Positions 11,906-25,600 of a stretch of 64,000 nucleotides of DNA are shown here, piece by piece. Within the stretch, counting starts at the first letter, position 1. Every line of letters begins with the position of its first letter. The stretch covers positions 24,368,114 to 24,432,113 of the forward strand of contig OY986970.1 in assembly GCA_963920575.1 (NCBI GenBank), given 5' to 3'. Position numbers and translations under genes: made by a program. The notes beneath the pieces are model-generated. The model saw nothing but the letters and a program-made list of their open reading frames with translations. It was not told where the DNA came from and ran no database searches. The stretch is from Narthecium ossifragum. Lineage: Eukaryota > Streptophyta > Magnoliopsida > Dioscoreales > Nartheciaceae.

Positions 11906-12119
11906 ATATTTATGGCTAACAGAATATAAACAAAATACAAAATCATGATTGGGTTCATCAATAATACATACAAATAAAGAGATGAATTTAGGGATAATTG
12001 GCTAAAACACCATATTATCCAATCTTTATTGCTTAAAAAACCGGTTCATAAGTTTTAAGCCAAAAACTCCATTTATAGGTTAGTTAAGTTGTTCCACGAG
12101 ATTAGTTATTCCACATGTA

Positions 12120-12465
12120 ATGAATGCATTAAGGATGGCGGAGCTCGCCGGCGTGGGGGATCTCGAGGAAGATCGAGGCGGCGGAGTGGAGAGGACGCCG
12201 GATTCGGAGCCGGGGAAGCGGGGTCGGGGAGGCCGGTGGAGCTGGACCCGGGACGCCGGTGGCGGGGCGGAGCTGGAGCGGGTGCAGAGGTCGCGGAGGA
12301 CGGTAAATCTGGAGCCGGGGAAGCCGCCGTGGTGGAGGCCAGTGGATCTGGAGCCGGGGTCAGGGAGGCTGGTGGAGCTGGAACCGGGGAAATCGGGGTG
12401 GGGGAGGACGGCGGATCTGGAGCAGGGGAGGCCGGTGGAGCTGGAGGCGGAGACATTAAATGCAA
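12120..12465. repeat. G-rich minisatellite
   Basis: An imperfect repeat of GGAGCTGGAGCCGGGGA-like units forms long low-complexity frames on both strands (Gly/Ala/Glu-rich forward, Pro/Ala/Ser-rich reverse). No domain is recognisable and the frames follow from the repeat, so it is not called a gene. Confidence 0.65.
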
Positions 12466-12613
12466 GTGGGGCCAGCCATTAACTAAGATGGTGTAGCAAA
12501 TAAATGCAATGGAGAGGGAGAGGGAGAGAGAGTGTGTGCAACAATTAAATAAAGTGGGTCAGTGGCGGCAGAGGAGTTGGTCATCGTGTCGTGCGGTTAA
12601 AAGAGTCCACGTG

Positions 12614-13185
12614 TCGATTGAGAGAAAACTCAGTCGATTGAGAGAAAACTCAAACCAAATTAAGAGAGAAAACTCAGTTCATTGAGAGAAAATGAAAAAT
12701 CAGTCTATTGAAAGAAAACTCAATCTATTGAGAGAAAACTCAGTCCATTGAGAGAAAACTCAAATCAGTGAGAGAAAACTCAGTTCAATGAGAGAAAACG
12801 AAAAATCAATCCAGTGAGAGAAAACTCAGTCCAGTGAGAGAAAACTCAATCCAGTGAGAGAAAACTTAGTTCAGTGAGAGAAAACGAAAAATCAATCCAT
12901 TGAGTAAAAACTCAGTCTGGTGAGAGAAAACCCAGTATAGTGAGAGAAAACTCAATCCATTGAGAGAAAACTCAGTCCATTGAGAGAAAATTCAGTCCAG
13001 TGAGAGAAACTCATCCATTGAGAGAAAACTCAGTCCATTGAAAACTCAGTCCATTAAGAGAAAACTCAGTCTATTGAGAAAAAACTCAGTCCAGCGAGAG
13101 AAAATTCAAAAACTTATTCAATTGAGAGAAAACTCAATCCATGAGAGAAAACTCAGTCGATTGAGAGAAAACTCAGTCGATTGAG
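12614..13185 (+). repeat. 20-bp tandem repeat array (GAGAGAAAACTCAGTCCATT)
   Basis: Roughly 28 copies of a 20-bp unit cover about 570 bp, with scattered substitutions (CAGT/CAAT, CCATT/CCAGT) and occasional CGAAAAATCAAT variants. The degeneration suggests an old minisatellite rather than a fresh amplification. Confidence 0.9.
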
Positions 13186-14220
13186 TGATAGAAAAACTCT
13201 TTGGTTGTTTATAATACTGATACTCTATGTTTTTTCTGCTTTTATTCTTAGTTAATAAAGTTTTAGTTTAATTTTTAGGAATTTATTTGTGCTTGGGAGA
13301 ATTTAGTCTGGATTAATTAGTGTATTTGGGTGTTTATAATGCTGATGTCAGCAATAGGAGTCCCTTTCACTCCTCCTTCGATCCGCCCAAACCCACTTCT
13401 TCTCCTTCTCCGGCGTTCCTTCTTCTTCCGCTGCTCTTTTTCCTTCCTCGCCAGCGTCGTCCATCCTTGCACCGACGCTGTCTAGCCATCCTCCGGCGTT
13501 CCCCTCAGCTGTGCCCTCCGCCGTTTCCTTCCTCTTCATCTCCTTCTCTCCGCAGCCGCGCAACACCCACGTCTCTCTTCGAAACCCATCTCGCGATCGT
13601 CCGCTTCCTCTGTTCTCTGCCGTCACCTCCTTCCTCATTGCCCACGTCTAGGGCGCTGTATACTATGAGGGAGGAGGAGAGGGAGGGGACGGAGGAGGAA
13701 GTGAGGATGAGCGGAGGAGAGGAAGAAGAGGGCTTCTCTACGCCGTGCTCATTGCCGCCGTTCTACACGCCGTCGTCGTCGCCTCCTCGGTTCTCGGCAG
13801 AAGGGGAAGTGTTTCGTAGGACTACGTTAACAGAGGCTTTTTGCCAGGTGGACTGGACTTTTGCTCCAAAAACAGTTTATGCTGTTTTATTAGCAAAATA
13901 AGTCCCTTCTCATGGGCTCCGGCCGATTCCCCCATGAATTTATTCTATTTATTTTGAACTTTCCTATTAGTTGGCAGTAAAACTTGCATTGGCCCGGGCC
14001 GATCCAAAATCTTCCATTTGGGTCGTGCTTTAGGACTCCGACAGAACCTTCCCCCGAAATACAAAATTCGGGGTTAAAAATAAGGTTAAAGGGTTAACTT
14101 AATTTTTAATCTTTAAACATCAAAGTAATGAAATATGAGTTATTGTTATTCCTCCTATCTCATTTTTTTTATTTTTCTTTTTATTTCTTATCTCATTCTC
14201 TACCCACACTTTTTCTCACC
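13186..14220. other. Upstream region of FTB, GC-rich segment without clear gene
   Basis: At 13365-13800 there is a GC-rich Pro/Ser-coding segment (open frame 13320-13901) that looks like low-complexity exon sequence but matches no family I know. It may be a captured fragment or a degraded repeat. The rest is AT-rich. Confidence 0.4.
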
Positions 14221-14425
14221 TCTAAAAAAAAAGAAAAAAAAGAAAAAAAGAAAAAAAAGAAAAAAAAGAAAAAAAAGAAAAAAAAGAAAAAAAAGAAAAA
14301 AAAGAAAAAAAAGAAAAAAAAGAAAAAAAATAAAAAAAAGAAAAAAAAAGAAAAAAAAGAAAAAATAAAAAAAAAGAAAAAAAAAGAAAAAAAAGAAAAA
14401 AAAAGAAAAAAAGAAAGAAAAAATA
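14221..14425 (+). repeat. (AAAAAAG)n-type A-rich tract
   Basis: About 200 bp of six to nine A separated by single G or T, about 130 bp upstream of the FTB start codon. It may be the degenerate tail of an old insertion or simple repeat. Lys-rich and Phe-rich frames across it are artefacts. Confidence 0.9.
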
Positions 14426-14553
14426 ACCATTAACCTATTCACCCCGAACAGACGCTAATAAAAAAAGAGAGGGAAAAGGTTCGGTAAAGGGTTTTACCGG
14501 CTGCCTTTCTCTCTGCTCGCCGGTCACGGCGGAGACGAGCCCATCCCGTTGAA

Positions 14554-17500
14554 ATGGATTCCAACGTAGACTCATCGTCTCCCTCTCCATCTCCCCAGCG
14601 CGGCGAGCGGAGGCCCACAGTGACGCAGGTGGAGCAGTGGAGGGTGGAGGCGAAGGTAGCCGACATCTATCGCGTCCTCGATGGCGTGGCTCCTCACACC
14701 CAATCCCTCATGTGAGCCGTGATTCTTGCCCCACCCCAATCTTCTCTGTCGCACTCTTGCCTTCCAATTTCAAGCTCTTTTGGGTGTTTTGCGTCCGATA
14801 ATGTTTTGATCTTTCTATGAATCCGGCATCTAATTATCTACTCGCTCGGAAAGAATTGGTTCTACATGATTAGAGTTCTTGCAACACATAATTTGAATTT
14901 AAAATGCTTTGCTCGGTAGCAGAAATGGAAATCACATGGTAGTTGAGATTATTTTCTTGCAAGAATGCTTCTTTAATGATCATTTCTTGATTTGTCTTGC
15001 AAGAATGGTTCTTTAATGATCATTTTCTTGATTTTTCTTGCAAGAATGCTTCTTTAATGATCATTTTGTTGCCTTTCCCTGAAAATGGGCTTACCTTTCA
15101 TTTAAGGTTGGAGCTTTGGCGTGACAATCACATTGATTTCTTAACAAGAGGACTTAGGCAATTGGGACCAAGCTATCACGTGCTTGATGCCAAGTAAGAT
15201 TTGAACACATTTTCAGTGCTCTAATTGTCCAGTTAACTAGCTAGATTCTGCTAGTCGTCAGGGTTAACCTGGGTTAGCATCTTAATTGTAGTCGACCTTG
15301 GTTATGCTATTGGATGCTCCACTCCATTGCTTTATTAGGAGATCTTGTTGAGCCGGAACTTGAAGAAAACACCGTGGACTTCCTATCACGTTGCCAGGTA
15401 TAGTGCCTGTTCTGGGTTTGGTGGACTGGAGGGGCTACAAGCATAGTTCTTGAATGTTGATAAAAAGTTTTAGCCATATTCACTCATTTGTTTACAATTA
15501 TGCAGGACAAAGATGGTGGATACAGTGGTGGACCTGGTCAGGTTTGTTTGCGCCCTGCTCTCATGTTTAGTATACTCTGTTTTGTCAATATCTCATTCTG
15601 AAATTATTTTGATTGCCCGATTGTGTTAGATTCCTGTGTTTCTCGATATCTAGTATGCAAAAGTTTTCGTCGTATGCAATTTCATTAGGAGACACAGAAC
15701 AACTGGAAGTGCCTTGACGTGATTGTGGTTGTAAGGAAACAAATTAGTTTAGATCCATGCTTACCATAAATAAAATTTCCCGGAGTATGAAAATATTATT
15801 TAGGAGAGTTTGTCCATGAAGAAAGCATGCAGCCTTTATTATGCCGAATAGTTTTTCACTACACAAAGTTTTTTGTTGGTACACAACTTAGTAATTGACA
15901 CTTGAATGGCTACTTAGTTATTGGCACTTTCATGACCTATCGATGCACGAATTATGCTAAGCCTTGTAATCTGAGCAAGCAAAAGAACAGACACGAACGT
16001 CTCCTTGTTTCCTTTTACTTCTTTTGGCTCTGAAATTAAGCAAAAAGTTGAGTTTTCCATTTATCTAGTGTAACACAACAATGACCTTCATATGGTTGAT
16101 AATAAAAAGATGGGTAAAGAAATGTTCTTTTAGTTGTTAGAAGTGATTTTCTAATTTGAAAGGCAGAAGTCCAGAACTATGATTAAATTGGTGCCAACTG
16201 GGAATATAAATCTCCTAAAACATAAACGAGAACCATATGAACCGTGATCCTAAAAACCACTGTGATCATCTAAAGAACAGAGCACATTGTGGATATAGAT
16301 TAGTGGATTAGAAAAAACCTTTTGTTCCTCGATTTTCTGAAGAGCATTGGTGGTACCATCAAGTATTCAATGGAGACAATGTTAATCATTACAAATGTTG
16401 GTGAAGGTAATAGAAGCCTTGTTTATTACAAGATGCAAATAAGCCAAGGATTGTAGTGCTAGAGGCACGTGCACAACAAGTGCTGCTGGCATCGGCCATG
16501 CAGGCACACTGTGTTGATGACATGGGTGAGCAAAGGGGGTCCCGGAGGGAGGGGAGGAGGAAGAAGAGGAGGGGAGTCCGATTATGGTTCTGGCCTCGAT
16601 GGAGTAGCCGGCATAACGATGAGGCAAATGGGGAGCCGGAGGAGATGGTGCAGCTGCTGTAGCGTATGCTCAAGGATTGCAGTGTTGAAAAGATAGACTA
16701 TGGTTTTTGTGTTACACTTATAACTTTCAGTAATGATTAAAGGGGTTCAGGTGAAACTCATCTAAACCAAACAAATATTCTTTATTTCCTTATTTTAAAA
16801 ATGAGTGCTGAGCTTAATTGGAAACCTGTCATCGAATGTCGAACCTAGTTGGGTTTTTGATTTATGATTGGCATCAGCTCCTAAGCTGACCCATCCACCA
16901 CGATCCTGTGTTGAGCGGCTCAGGAGCTCTTCTTCACATGCTAGAGGTGGGCTCAAATGCCGAACCGGCCCCCCACCAGTTTGATAAAAAAGCCGGCCGA
17001 CGTGTACATTGTCGTGTTGGCACCACAATTATTGGAATAAAGAAAATGGAAGTATAAGCAGACATCGATTTCAGTTGGGAGGAAGGATTTGAAATAGCTT
17101 GTAGTAAGACCAGATAAAAATCTTGTGGGGCAATTGCCAATGAAGGATTTGTAAAAGCTGATTCAGAATAGTCAGCTGAGTCTTGATTTTACTGCTGATG
17201 ATTATGTTTTTGGTGCTTGCTTTAGGATTAGTTATGAAAATTTTCCTTTATTGGAATTTAACTTGATGAGAGTTTCCTTGAAGAGAATTTTGCTATAGAA
17301 TCAGGCATTGCCTCTTAGGGCGTGTTTGTTTCGTGGGATAAGGGCTGGGATCAGAGAACTACTCCCCCTCAACCCAATTAATCCCACGTTTGGTGCACAT
17401 TTAATGGATGGGAGTATTAATCCCATGGGGAGCTCATATCCCACATGCATGGGATTGATTAATCCCAGGGGGTAGGGTGGGATAACTTCTCTGGGGTAGA

Positions 17501-20500
17501 CGAAAAGTCATATTTGGTTTGAAGGTCTAATATGCCCTTATTAATTATTGCTTTATTCGGTCCTTTTTATAACTTGTAAAAGGGCAAAACTCTCTCTTGA
17601 CAACTTTTGTCAACATTCATGTCATTTAATACCATTTAATCCTGAAGATTACCAAACACATGAGAAGAAACTTTTTCTAGGAGGACATCTCCTAGGATTT
17701 GTTCTCCTGGGTGATGTTCTCCTGGGAGAACATATCCTCTCTTATCCCATCCCACGAAACAAACGCTCCTTAGGTTTCCTTACATTGATTGACTTCTTTG
17801 CAGATGCCCCATCTTGCAACAACATATGCTGCAGTGAACTCACTTATCACTCTGGGAAGCGAGAGCGCATTGTTGTCAATAGATAGGTCTCCATTTTTGC
17901 TATATTAGCAGGTTTTTGTTCAGTAACATCCACAATATATCTTTTGGAACTCATATTTGATAGCTTTTGAAACTCAGGGATAAGATGTACAAGTTCTTGT
18001 TGCGGATGAAAGATCCAGCAGGAGGCTTTAGGTATTTTTCTTTGTTGTACATGCTTATTTCTTTCATACATTTGTTCTTTTGTTAAAAAGAAAGCTCAAT
18101 CTTAAGATAACAGTAGAGAAACAATATTCGTGGCACACTCTTCCTTCCATGCCCTCTTTCTTAACTGAAGTAGTCAGAAAGACTATGTGGAGGCCCTTTA
18201 AAATCTTATCCAATCCTGCAGATCTTCAATTGGCTAAATTCATATGCAAATCAGTTTTCTATGATTGCAGGCAGCAGATAATGTATTAATGTTAACTTGC
18301 TATTTGTATTCTTAGAATGCACAATGGTGGTGAAATGGATGCCAGAGCTTCCTATACAGCGATTTCTGTAAGTTATTTCCTTCCTGGTGTCTATCTCTCA
18401 GTTAGTAATAGGTTCTGGAAAGTTTTGGATAAGAAGTGCTGTGCCTATCAGAGCATGGTCTCACCTGCTAGTATATGCAATAATTTGTTATGTTTTGTTA
18501 TCATGAATTTCAGACATAAAGATCAAAGGCATCAAATCTGTAATATTGGTTATTCATAAAATTCTAATGAGATTTTTAGATGCCCGAGCTTGTGTTAGCT
18601 GAATGTGTGAGAAATATTTACGGGAAGGTGTCCTAACTTTACAAATGCCAAATCATAACTAGGATCATTGAGAAGCTGACATATATGCTAGTAGTCGTAT
18701 TGCATTATTCCGTTGAGGAAATGCCCGCTCATTATAAACAAAAGTGTAAGTATTTGTTTCGTACATGATGGTGCATATATGGTATGTGTTCAATATCTTA
18801 AGCAGTCGAATTGTGGTTTTCAAGGAAATGCCCGCTCATCATAAACATGGGATGCCTGGTTTCCCCACCTTAAGAAAAAAACATCTTTTGTTCACGTCAA
18901 GGATTGCTGTCCAGGTGGTATGTGCCGAGCCGACAACCTGTCACGGGCTGTATCAGCAAGGATTGCTGTCCCGGCGGTATGTGCCGAGCCGACGACCTGC
19001 CGGCACGGTCTGTGCAGGTCCTTTTTCAAATTAACATGCAGAAGTTGTGCGCAATAATAGAAAATTAGAAATTGTGTAAAATTCCTCCTTTTCTTTCCTC
19101 TTCTTCCCAGTTTCCCTCCTTTTCCTTCCATCTTTTTCCTTTCCCTCCCATTCTTTCCTTCCTTTTCCTCCTTTTTGTACCTTCTCTTTCCTTCCCCCTC
19201 CTTTCCTTTTCTTGCCTTTTTTTATACTTATTCGCGGTACAAACCGGCCGAAACCGTTACTTACCGTGGCCTACCGGTGAGTGTTTCGACCGGTTCTCAA
19301 CAGTTCCCCTGCCAACCCCGATACCGGGGGGGTTTCCGGCCCGATAATCTATCAGGTTTGTTAGTACCACCCAGCGGTACGACAATCCATGGTTCACGTG
19401 CAATGAGATTAGTTGCCTTTTTTTTATAGAGGTGCTTGATAATACAAGGGAAAATTCTTACCTTATGTACGGCAGGTTTACAATGAAACACTTGTGTGGA
19501 TATTTTATAACCAGATTTTAGACTTAAGAGACCCTAGAAAAAATAAAATGCAAGATTGTGATGAAGTGGTATAAGTTAAATGTCATGGGCAATTGCTGGT
19601 AGCATGATCATCAGCTCTTTAGAGAGATGTAAAGGGATTAACCATCAGGTTCGAAGAAAACATAGAAATGGCTTTTGTAGTATCATTCTTTGAAACTTAA
19701 GGTTTGTCTTAATATCATCTTTAGTGCTGCCATAAGACTCCAGTCAAGACCATAAAGAAGTCACTCCGTTGCCTATGCATGCATTTTAATATTGTGGGGG
19801 TGTATTGTACAATCATGTTGGATTAGTAACAATGGACTTGCAAAAGAATTAAGATTGGTCCACTCATGGTGACACGAGACCATGGATTTCCGTGTCGGTC
19901 CGGCACGCATCCGTGCCGGCGGCACGTACCATGCCAGCAGGCTGCCGGCACGGTGCGTGCCACCGGGACATCAATCCATGCGCGAGACAATGTTCATGAT
20001 AGCTCCCTTTATCGATTCTTGTTTCATGGTGGAACCTTATTGCAAGTGATAGTTCTTCCATCCTTATGTTTGACAACCATGAATGGATGAGATATTAACA
20101 AGTAATTTTGGTTTCTATAAGGGTATATGTCCTAAAAATTTCAGAATGGCCTCAAATGTAAACGAAAACCAAAGCGACCCTATTTTGCAAAATCAAAACT
20201 GAAATGGACTTAATATGTAAAAAGTTCTTTGAGTTTTGAAGGAACACGTTATCATATATCAGCTTTGCAAGAGACTGGCTGTCGAGAGAAACAAAAGAAT
20301 TTATTCTCATTAAAGACTTCATGTGGGACATTGTACTTTAAAAGCGTGACGCATCATGAACTGATTTGCACTTTGGATAGGTTGGCTTCTAGAAGCCCCG
20401 AGGAAATTTTGCAGGGGAGGTTTGGTGAATAGTTTTCTGTATACGAGAGATGAATTGTGGTTATGTAGATGGGAATTGAGCTCATTTGACCTTATGAGGA

Positions 20501-22629
20501 AACTTTCAACTACAGAACTTGAAAGGGAAACTAAAGTTTTGGAGTGATGTGAATTAAAGAGTGAAGTGAAAAGGGGGTGCCTGTTCGGTTGGTGCAAAGA
20601 CTGAATAGGCAGTGAGACATAGAAATTGTAGCTGATAGGTAGGTTGGTGTAGAAAGTTTCATCATATAGCTCTTAAAATGGATTATTGAGCTGCGGTGTG
20701 AGGGTCACTGACACAGTAATTGTCGGCTTGCTCTCTACTAGTCATTGGCACTGTCAGTGTTGGGTTTTGTGCCGACACTAGATGTACCGAGCTGACTTCC
20801 TGCGGGAATGGGCCAAGGATTACCTTGGCGACTGGCTCAACTTGAGCCGGCTGGCAAATGGCGTGTTGGTGGGGAGCCGGCTCGCTTTTCGAGCCTGACC
20901 CAGGCACTTGCTAAGTCATTATGATGCCATAGTCAATAGCTCGAGCTGGTCGGCTCGGCTTGTTGCTGATCCACTTGAGGCCAATATCGATCACTATCAA
21001 GTTGAATAGGTATTGGGTTCGCTCTTGCTAATGGGTTTCGACCCGAATTCAATATTTTAAACATTATGTAAATCCTGTACTAACCATGATCGCACATCTT
21101 TCTCCCTCTCTTTATCGTATCCGACATTCCAACCCCCTCCGCTCCTCCGCACAACCCTTGCATCCGTCTCCGTTGGATTCCTCGCCTCCGTCGGATTCTT
21201 TGTCGGACTCCTTCACCGGCGTAGAATCTCTCTCTCTCACACACACACACACACATACAGACACACACATCATCATCATCATCTCATCTCACCTTGCTGA
21301 CTGGCACAAAGACCTGACGTTGCCCACGACAATGTAGTCCTTGATTGTCATGCCCCGACCCAGAAAACCCATCTGGTTCAGGGCGTGAGGGACCTAAACC
21401 TATTCAATTCATCTATGGCGCATTTATAATACAATAACACATCTAATTTAAACAATTGATGTGGGGTCAAACTGTAATTTCTAATATTTTACTGAAAATC
21501 ACTAACTGTCACATTATACATCAAATATAAAACAAAGTTTCTGGTACAAAATTGATTCTCAATTCGACATAGATACAAAATATTAAAACTCCTCGAAGTG
21601 GGAAATTATACATTTATATAATTTAACAGGATAAACTAAACCCCAATTCCTCAGACACCTCAAGAAGTCGACGCGATACCAAAAGCCTGTCTAATTGTTG
21701 TTATGGAAGAAGAGCTAACGCACGCACATGCAAAACGCAGTTCGGATAGGAGTGAGCGATAAACTCAGTAAGATTTTATTCTACGTCACCTTGAAAGGAA
21801 AGGGATTAGTAAAGTCCCAGATTCCATCTCATCTTTAGGGGATCCTCATGTTACATCCACCGCCTACCCCAGGGTAGGCACACTGTGACCTCCACTGTTA
21901 ACAGTCGTCCCTCTCTACAGCCAAGCGCTCCAGCGCTGAAACAACAAGGCGTAGGACCGAAGGTGGTACGTAACTTCCCCTAACACTGAAACTAAGACTG
22001 ATACTGGAGTATAGGACGACCTCTATATATCAATCAGAGTAATTGCAGCCAACTAAACAGTAACTTCGATAATATAAGATTAACATAACAATTCACATCG
22101 TAGACCTTGCTACCCAGCCTCTGTACTATGACTAGATCCGAGCTGCCCGAGCCCTCGGATTGGTGATCAATTCATCGTCCACGCCTAACCTAGAATGTCT
22201 CTAATGCAATCAAATGCATGTATGCTCACACGTATATAGATAAGATTTCAGACATGCAACAATATATCAAATAATATATAGGGCTAGACGCAACATATAG
22301 CTCGCCAAAGGGGTGAACATAGCAAAAGTCTAGATAAAATGGATAAATAGGTGCAACATGCCTACAAGTCTCCACAAGACTAAAAAAACAATCTAGTATA
22401 TCATTCAATATAAATTTCGGCATTACGAGGGCAAGCACGGGCCGTCAACCAAAATTCTACGACGGGGCACACCCCCGGCCACACAGACGACGACAACAAC
22501 AACAACAACAAGTTATAATCTACATAGAGGCTAGGGCACACCTTCGGCCCATTTATTCTACACATACCAATGGGCATGACTTCCTTGGTTTAACCACGAG
22601 CCTCACATAGGGTTGGGCCACACATAGGG

Positions 22630-22670
<41 letters not shown>

Positions 22671-25600
22671 CACAATTAAAAGATCAAGTTATTGAATCGA
22701 AGCAAACAAAACTAACAACTTCAAATATTCATAACTTTCAATCCAAACACCCAATTGATATGAAACTTGATATGCCTACTCATTGACATACCCCGGATCA
22801 CATATCCAAAAATTGGATCAAACGGGGAAAAGGAAATAGATGAAAACCTACAATTTTGGTTTAAAACCAGATTTGATAAACGACTCATAATTCCCTCAAA
22901 ATTCCTCGGATTAAAACAAAAACTTGTAGATCAGTCCTAAAGGTCATTAAGATCAACATATCAAAAAATCAAATCAATTGGATATCAATTTTGTACTTAA
23001 TTTCACACATTTAACTCATTGCCCTGTTTCAGCACAGTCCAGCAATTAATTCATCAAAAATTGTACATAAATCCGAAAAATATGAAATCAATTGGGTTTG
23101 AAATTTAACTCAGAGATCTATAACTCTCATGTTGAAGATCAATTGAGATTATGTACGTACAAGCCAGAAATCAAGCTAGAACATGGTTGTTCCTGCTAGA
23201 ACAGAAACCCAATAAAAATCTGGGAAAAACTTGTATAAATCTGGCTTAAATCCAAATCAAATCACACCAAACTCCAAAAAGATATCAAGTAACTTGGAGC
23301 TGGCGGGCTCTTATACCAGCCGTGTTCGATCGATCGCTTAATGCAACGATCAGTCTGACTATGTCGGTTCAGTGTCTGCCACCTCAGTGTCGGTGCTGCC
23401 CTTGAGTCCGATATGTCGGCCGAGCGACCGATCGCTCATGGGCTGAAAGCTGTCCTAAGACACGTTTTCGCGCCCGACTTGGATCTTCTAATTCCAAGCA
23501 CACCTAGGGTTATAACAAGCACATTCATCATTCATGGGGCCGTGTGTCCACTACGCGGGTGTGAAACCGACCGACAAGATGCAATTTACCAAATTGCCCT
23601 TCACATCCAAAAATAGCGATGTGATCAACCGATCACAAAACAAGGCCAACCAAGCCAAACCACAAAACCAGACCCTCGACTGAACGCGGTCAGACAGGGT
23701 TGGAGGTACGGGTCCTCAGATTGATCCTTGCCTCTTCAGTTGCTATGTCATGTATCTCATATGTTCTTAACTTCCTACAGTTTGAATTATATTTATTGCC
23801 ATGTAACTGCACAAGCAATTGCACTTTGACTTGGTCAAGTTGGAAAGTAGTTTACTAGCTTATTAATATCACCTCTTGTGCATTCTTTCTGCATTATTTT
23901 TCTGACAGTTGAAACTCTTCATTTTCAAACTAGGTTGCAAGTATTTTGAACATCTTGGATGACGAGCTTGTAAAGAATGTTGGAAATTACATTTTGAGGT
24001 TGGTTCCTCTCAAGTTCATTATCTTACTGATTTCATTTTTTGCATTTGATACCCCATTCTTTTGAGCTTTGCTTGATCTGATTATATCTGTTCTACTTTA
24101 GCTATGATTGGAGATAAATGTTTTATGTCGCATGTCTATTCAGATTGCTATGTCTTATTGGAGAGCATCATTTCACACTAGATTGTTGTTTTAAAATAAG
24201 ATGGCTCAATAGTCAAATTCTTTGCTATTGGATGGCATATTTTATTTAACTGTCTGGAAGCCTTTGAATTGGTAACTTAAGTCTTTCTTTTCGGGGAAGA
24301 TTGCTTGTTCTTTCTGTCTAAATGATTGAATCACTTGATGCTTGATGGGCTTCGATGGAGGTGATATTTGAATCTAATACAATGCATATTGATGAGGGCA
24401 ACCCGTTTTGCTATCATTGGCTCTGGATTTGGCCTCTTATGAGGTTTACTCACAAGTTGAAGCTAGTTCTTAGGTGGGATCAGAACCAAGAGAAGTTTTT
24501 TTGTGGAGTTTATTTCTGTATAACAAGGGTGATTTGGAAATAAACTAAGCATAAAGCTGCAAAAAAGATGGGAAGGTAATTGCAAGGTTCTACACTAGAA
24601 TATTGGCGTTTTCTTTTGGATCAATAAAAAATTCCGAAAAAAGACTCCTTTCTAAAGGTGAGAAGCCTTGCCAACTTTTATAGTAGCTGTCAGTATATGT
24701 GTGTGTGTGTATACACATATAGAGGGATCATTCACATAAAACCGGTTCTCTAGAGTTATAGAGGGAGCCGTGATCTTGATCGTCAATTCTAATCCCACAA
24801 TCAAGATCAATCCCCCATTATTAACCCACTTATGGATAGCACGTTTCCCTCATCTACAATTCTTTTACTTGATTCTTGGCCACACTCAATCTTTTGCCGC
24901 CTGCCTATGGGGTTGTTAGATCCAAGATATTGCTGCAAATCCCACCATATAATCAAGAAGTTTGAGAAATATATGCATCACTGAATTTATTGGAGGCATG
25001 TTTTTAGGTTGACCTGTAATGTGTTGAAACATATGTTTGAGAGCTTTGAGCACATCGGAGGCATGTTTTTTGTGGAATTATCATTAATAATGAACCACAA
25101 TAACATTTCGCTACTGCTCAGAGAAGAGCACCTCCATTTTTTATATGCATCTTGGTGTCTCATTGCCGCTTTAACGTCCCCCACACCTATACCTCCAGTT
25201 GCCGATTCACTGATAAGGCTATATATATATAGTAAAAGAATACCCAACTTTAAGCCTCGACTTGTCTCAAGATATGGTTGCATGAGATCAAACCCAAAAT
25301 CATTAAACCACCTGGTTTTGAAAACCAAAATTGAAATAGATAGCAAAATTAAGAAAATAATACGATCGCCTAATTTTTAGGTAACTATATGCCGACATCG
25401 TTATCTTTCCGGCACCGGCGACATCTCCGGCAGCATTGTTATCTCTCTGGCATGATTGGAAACCTCCATTGAACCATGCCTTATTGTCTTTCTCAACCTC
25501 ATCAATCGCCGCCTCCTATTCAACCTCCTCAACCCTCTGATCCATAGCTTATACAAGAAATCATCGAGCTCCCACCTTGTTCTCTTCAGCACCTCATATA

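Noticed and set aside
12089..12496. 135-codon Gly/Ala/Glu-rich frame
   Set aside because: Low-complexity repeat, both strands open, no start context or splice partner.
13320..13901. 193-codon frame upstream of FTB
   Set aside because: Pro/Ser-rich composition, ending in Glu-rich simple sequence; no family recognised and no exon continuation.
14128..14433. Lys-rich and Phe-rich frames
   Set aside because: Translation of the AAAAAAG repeat.
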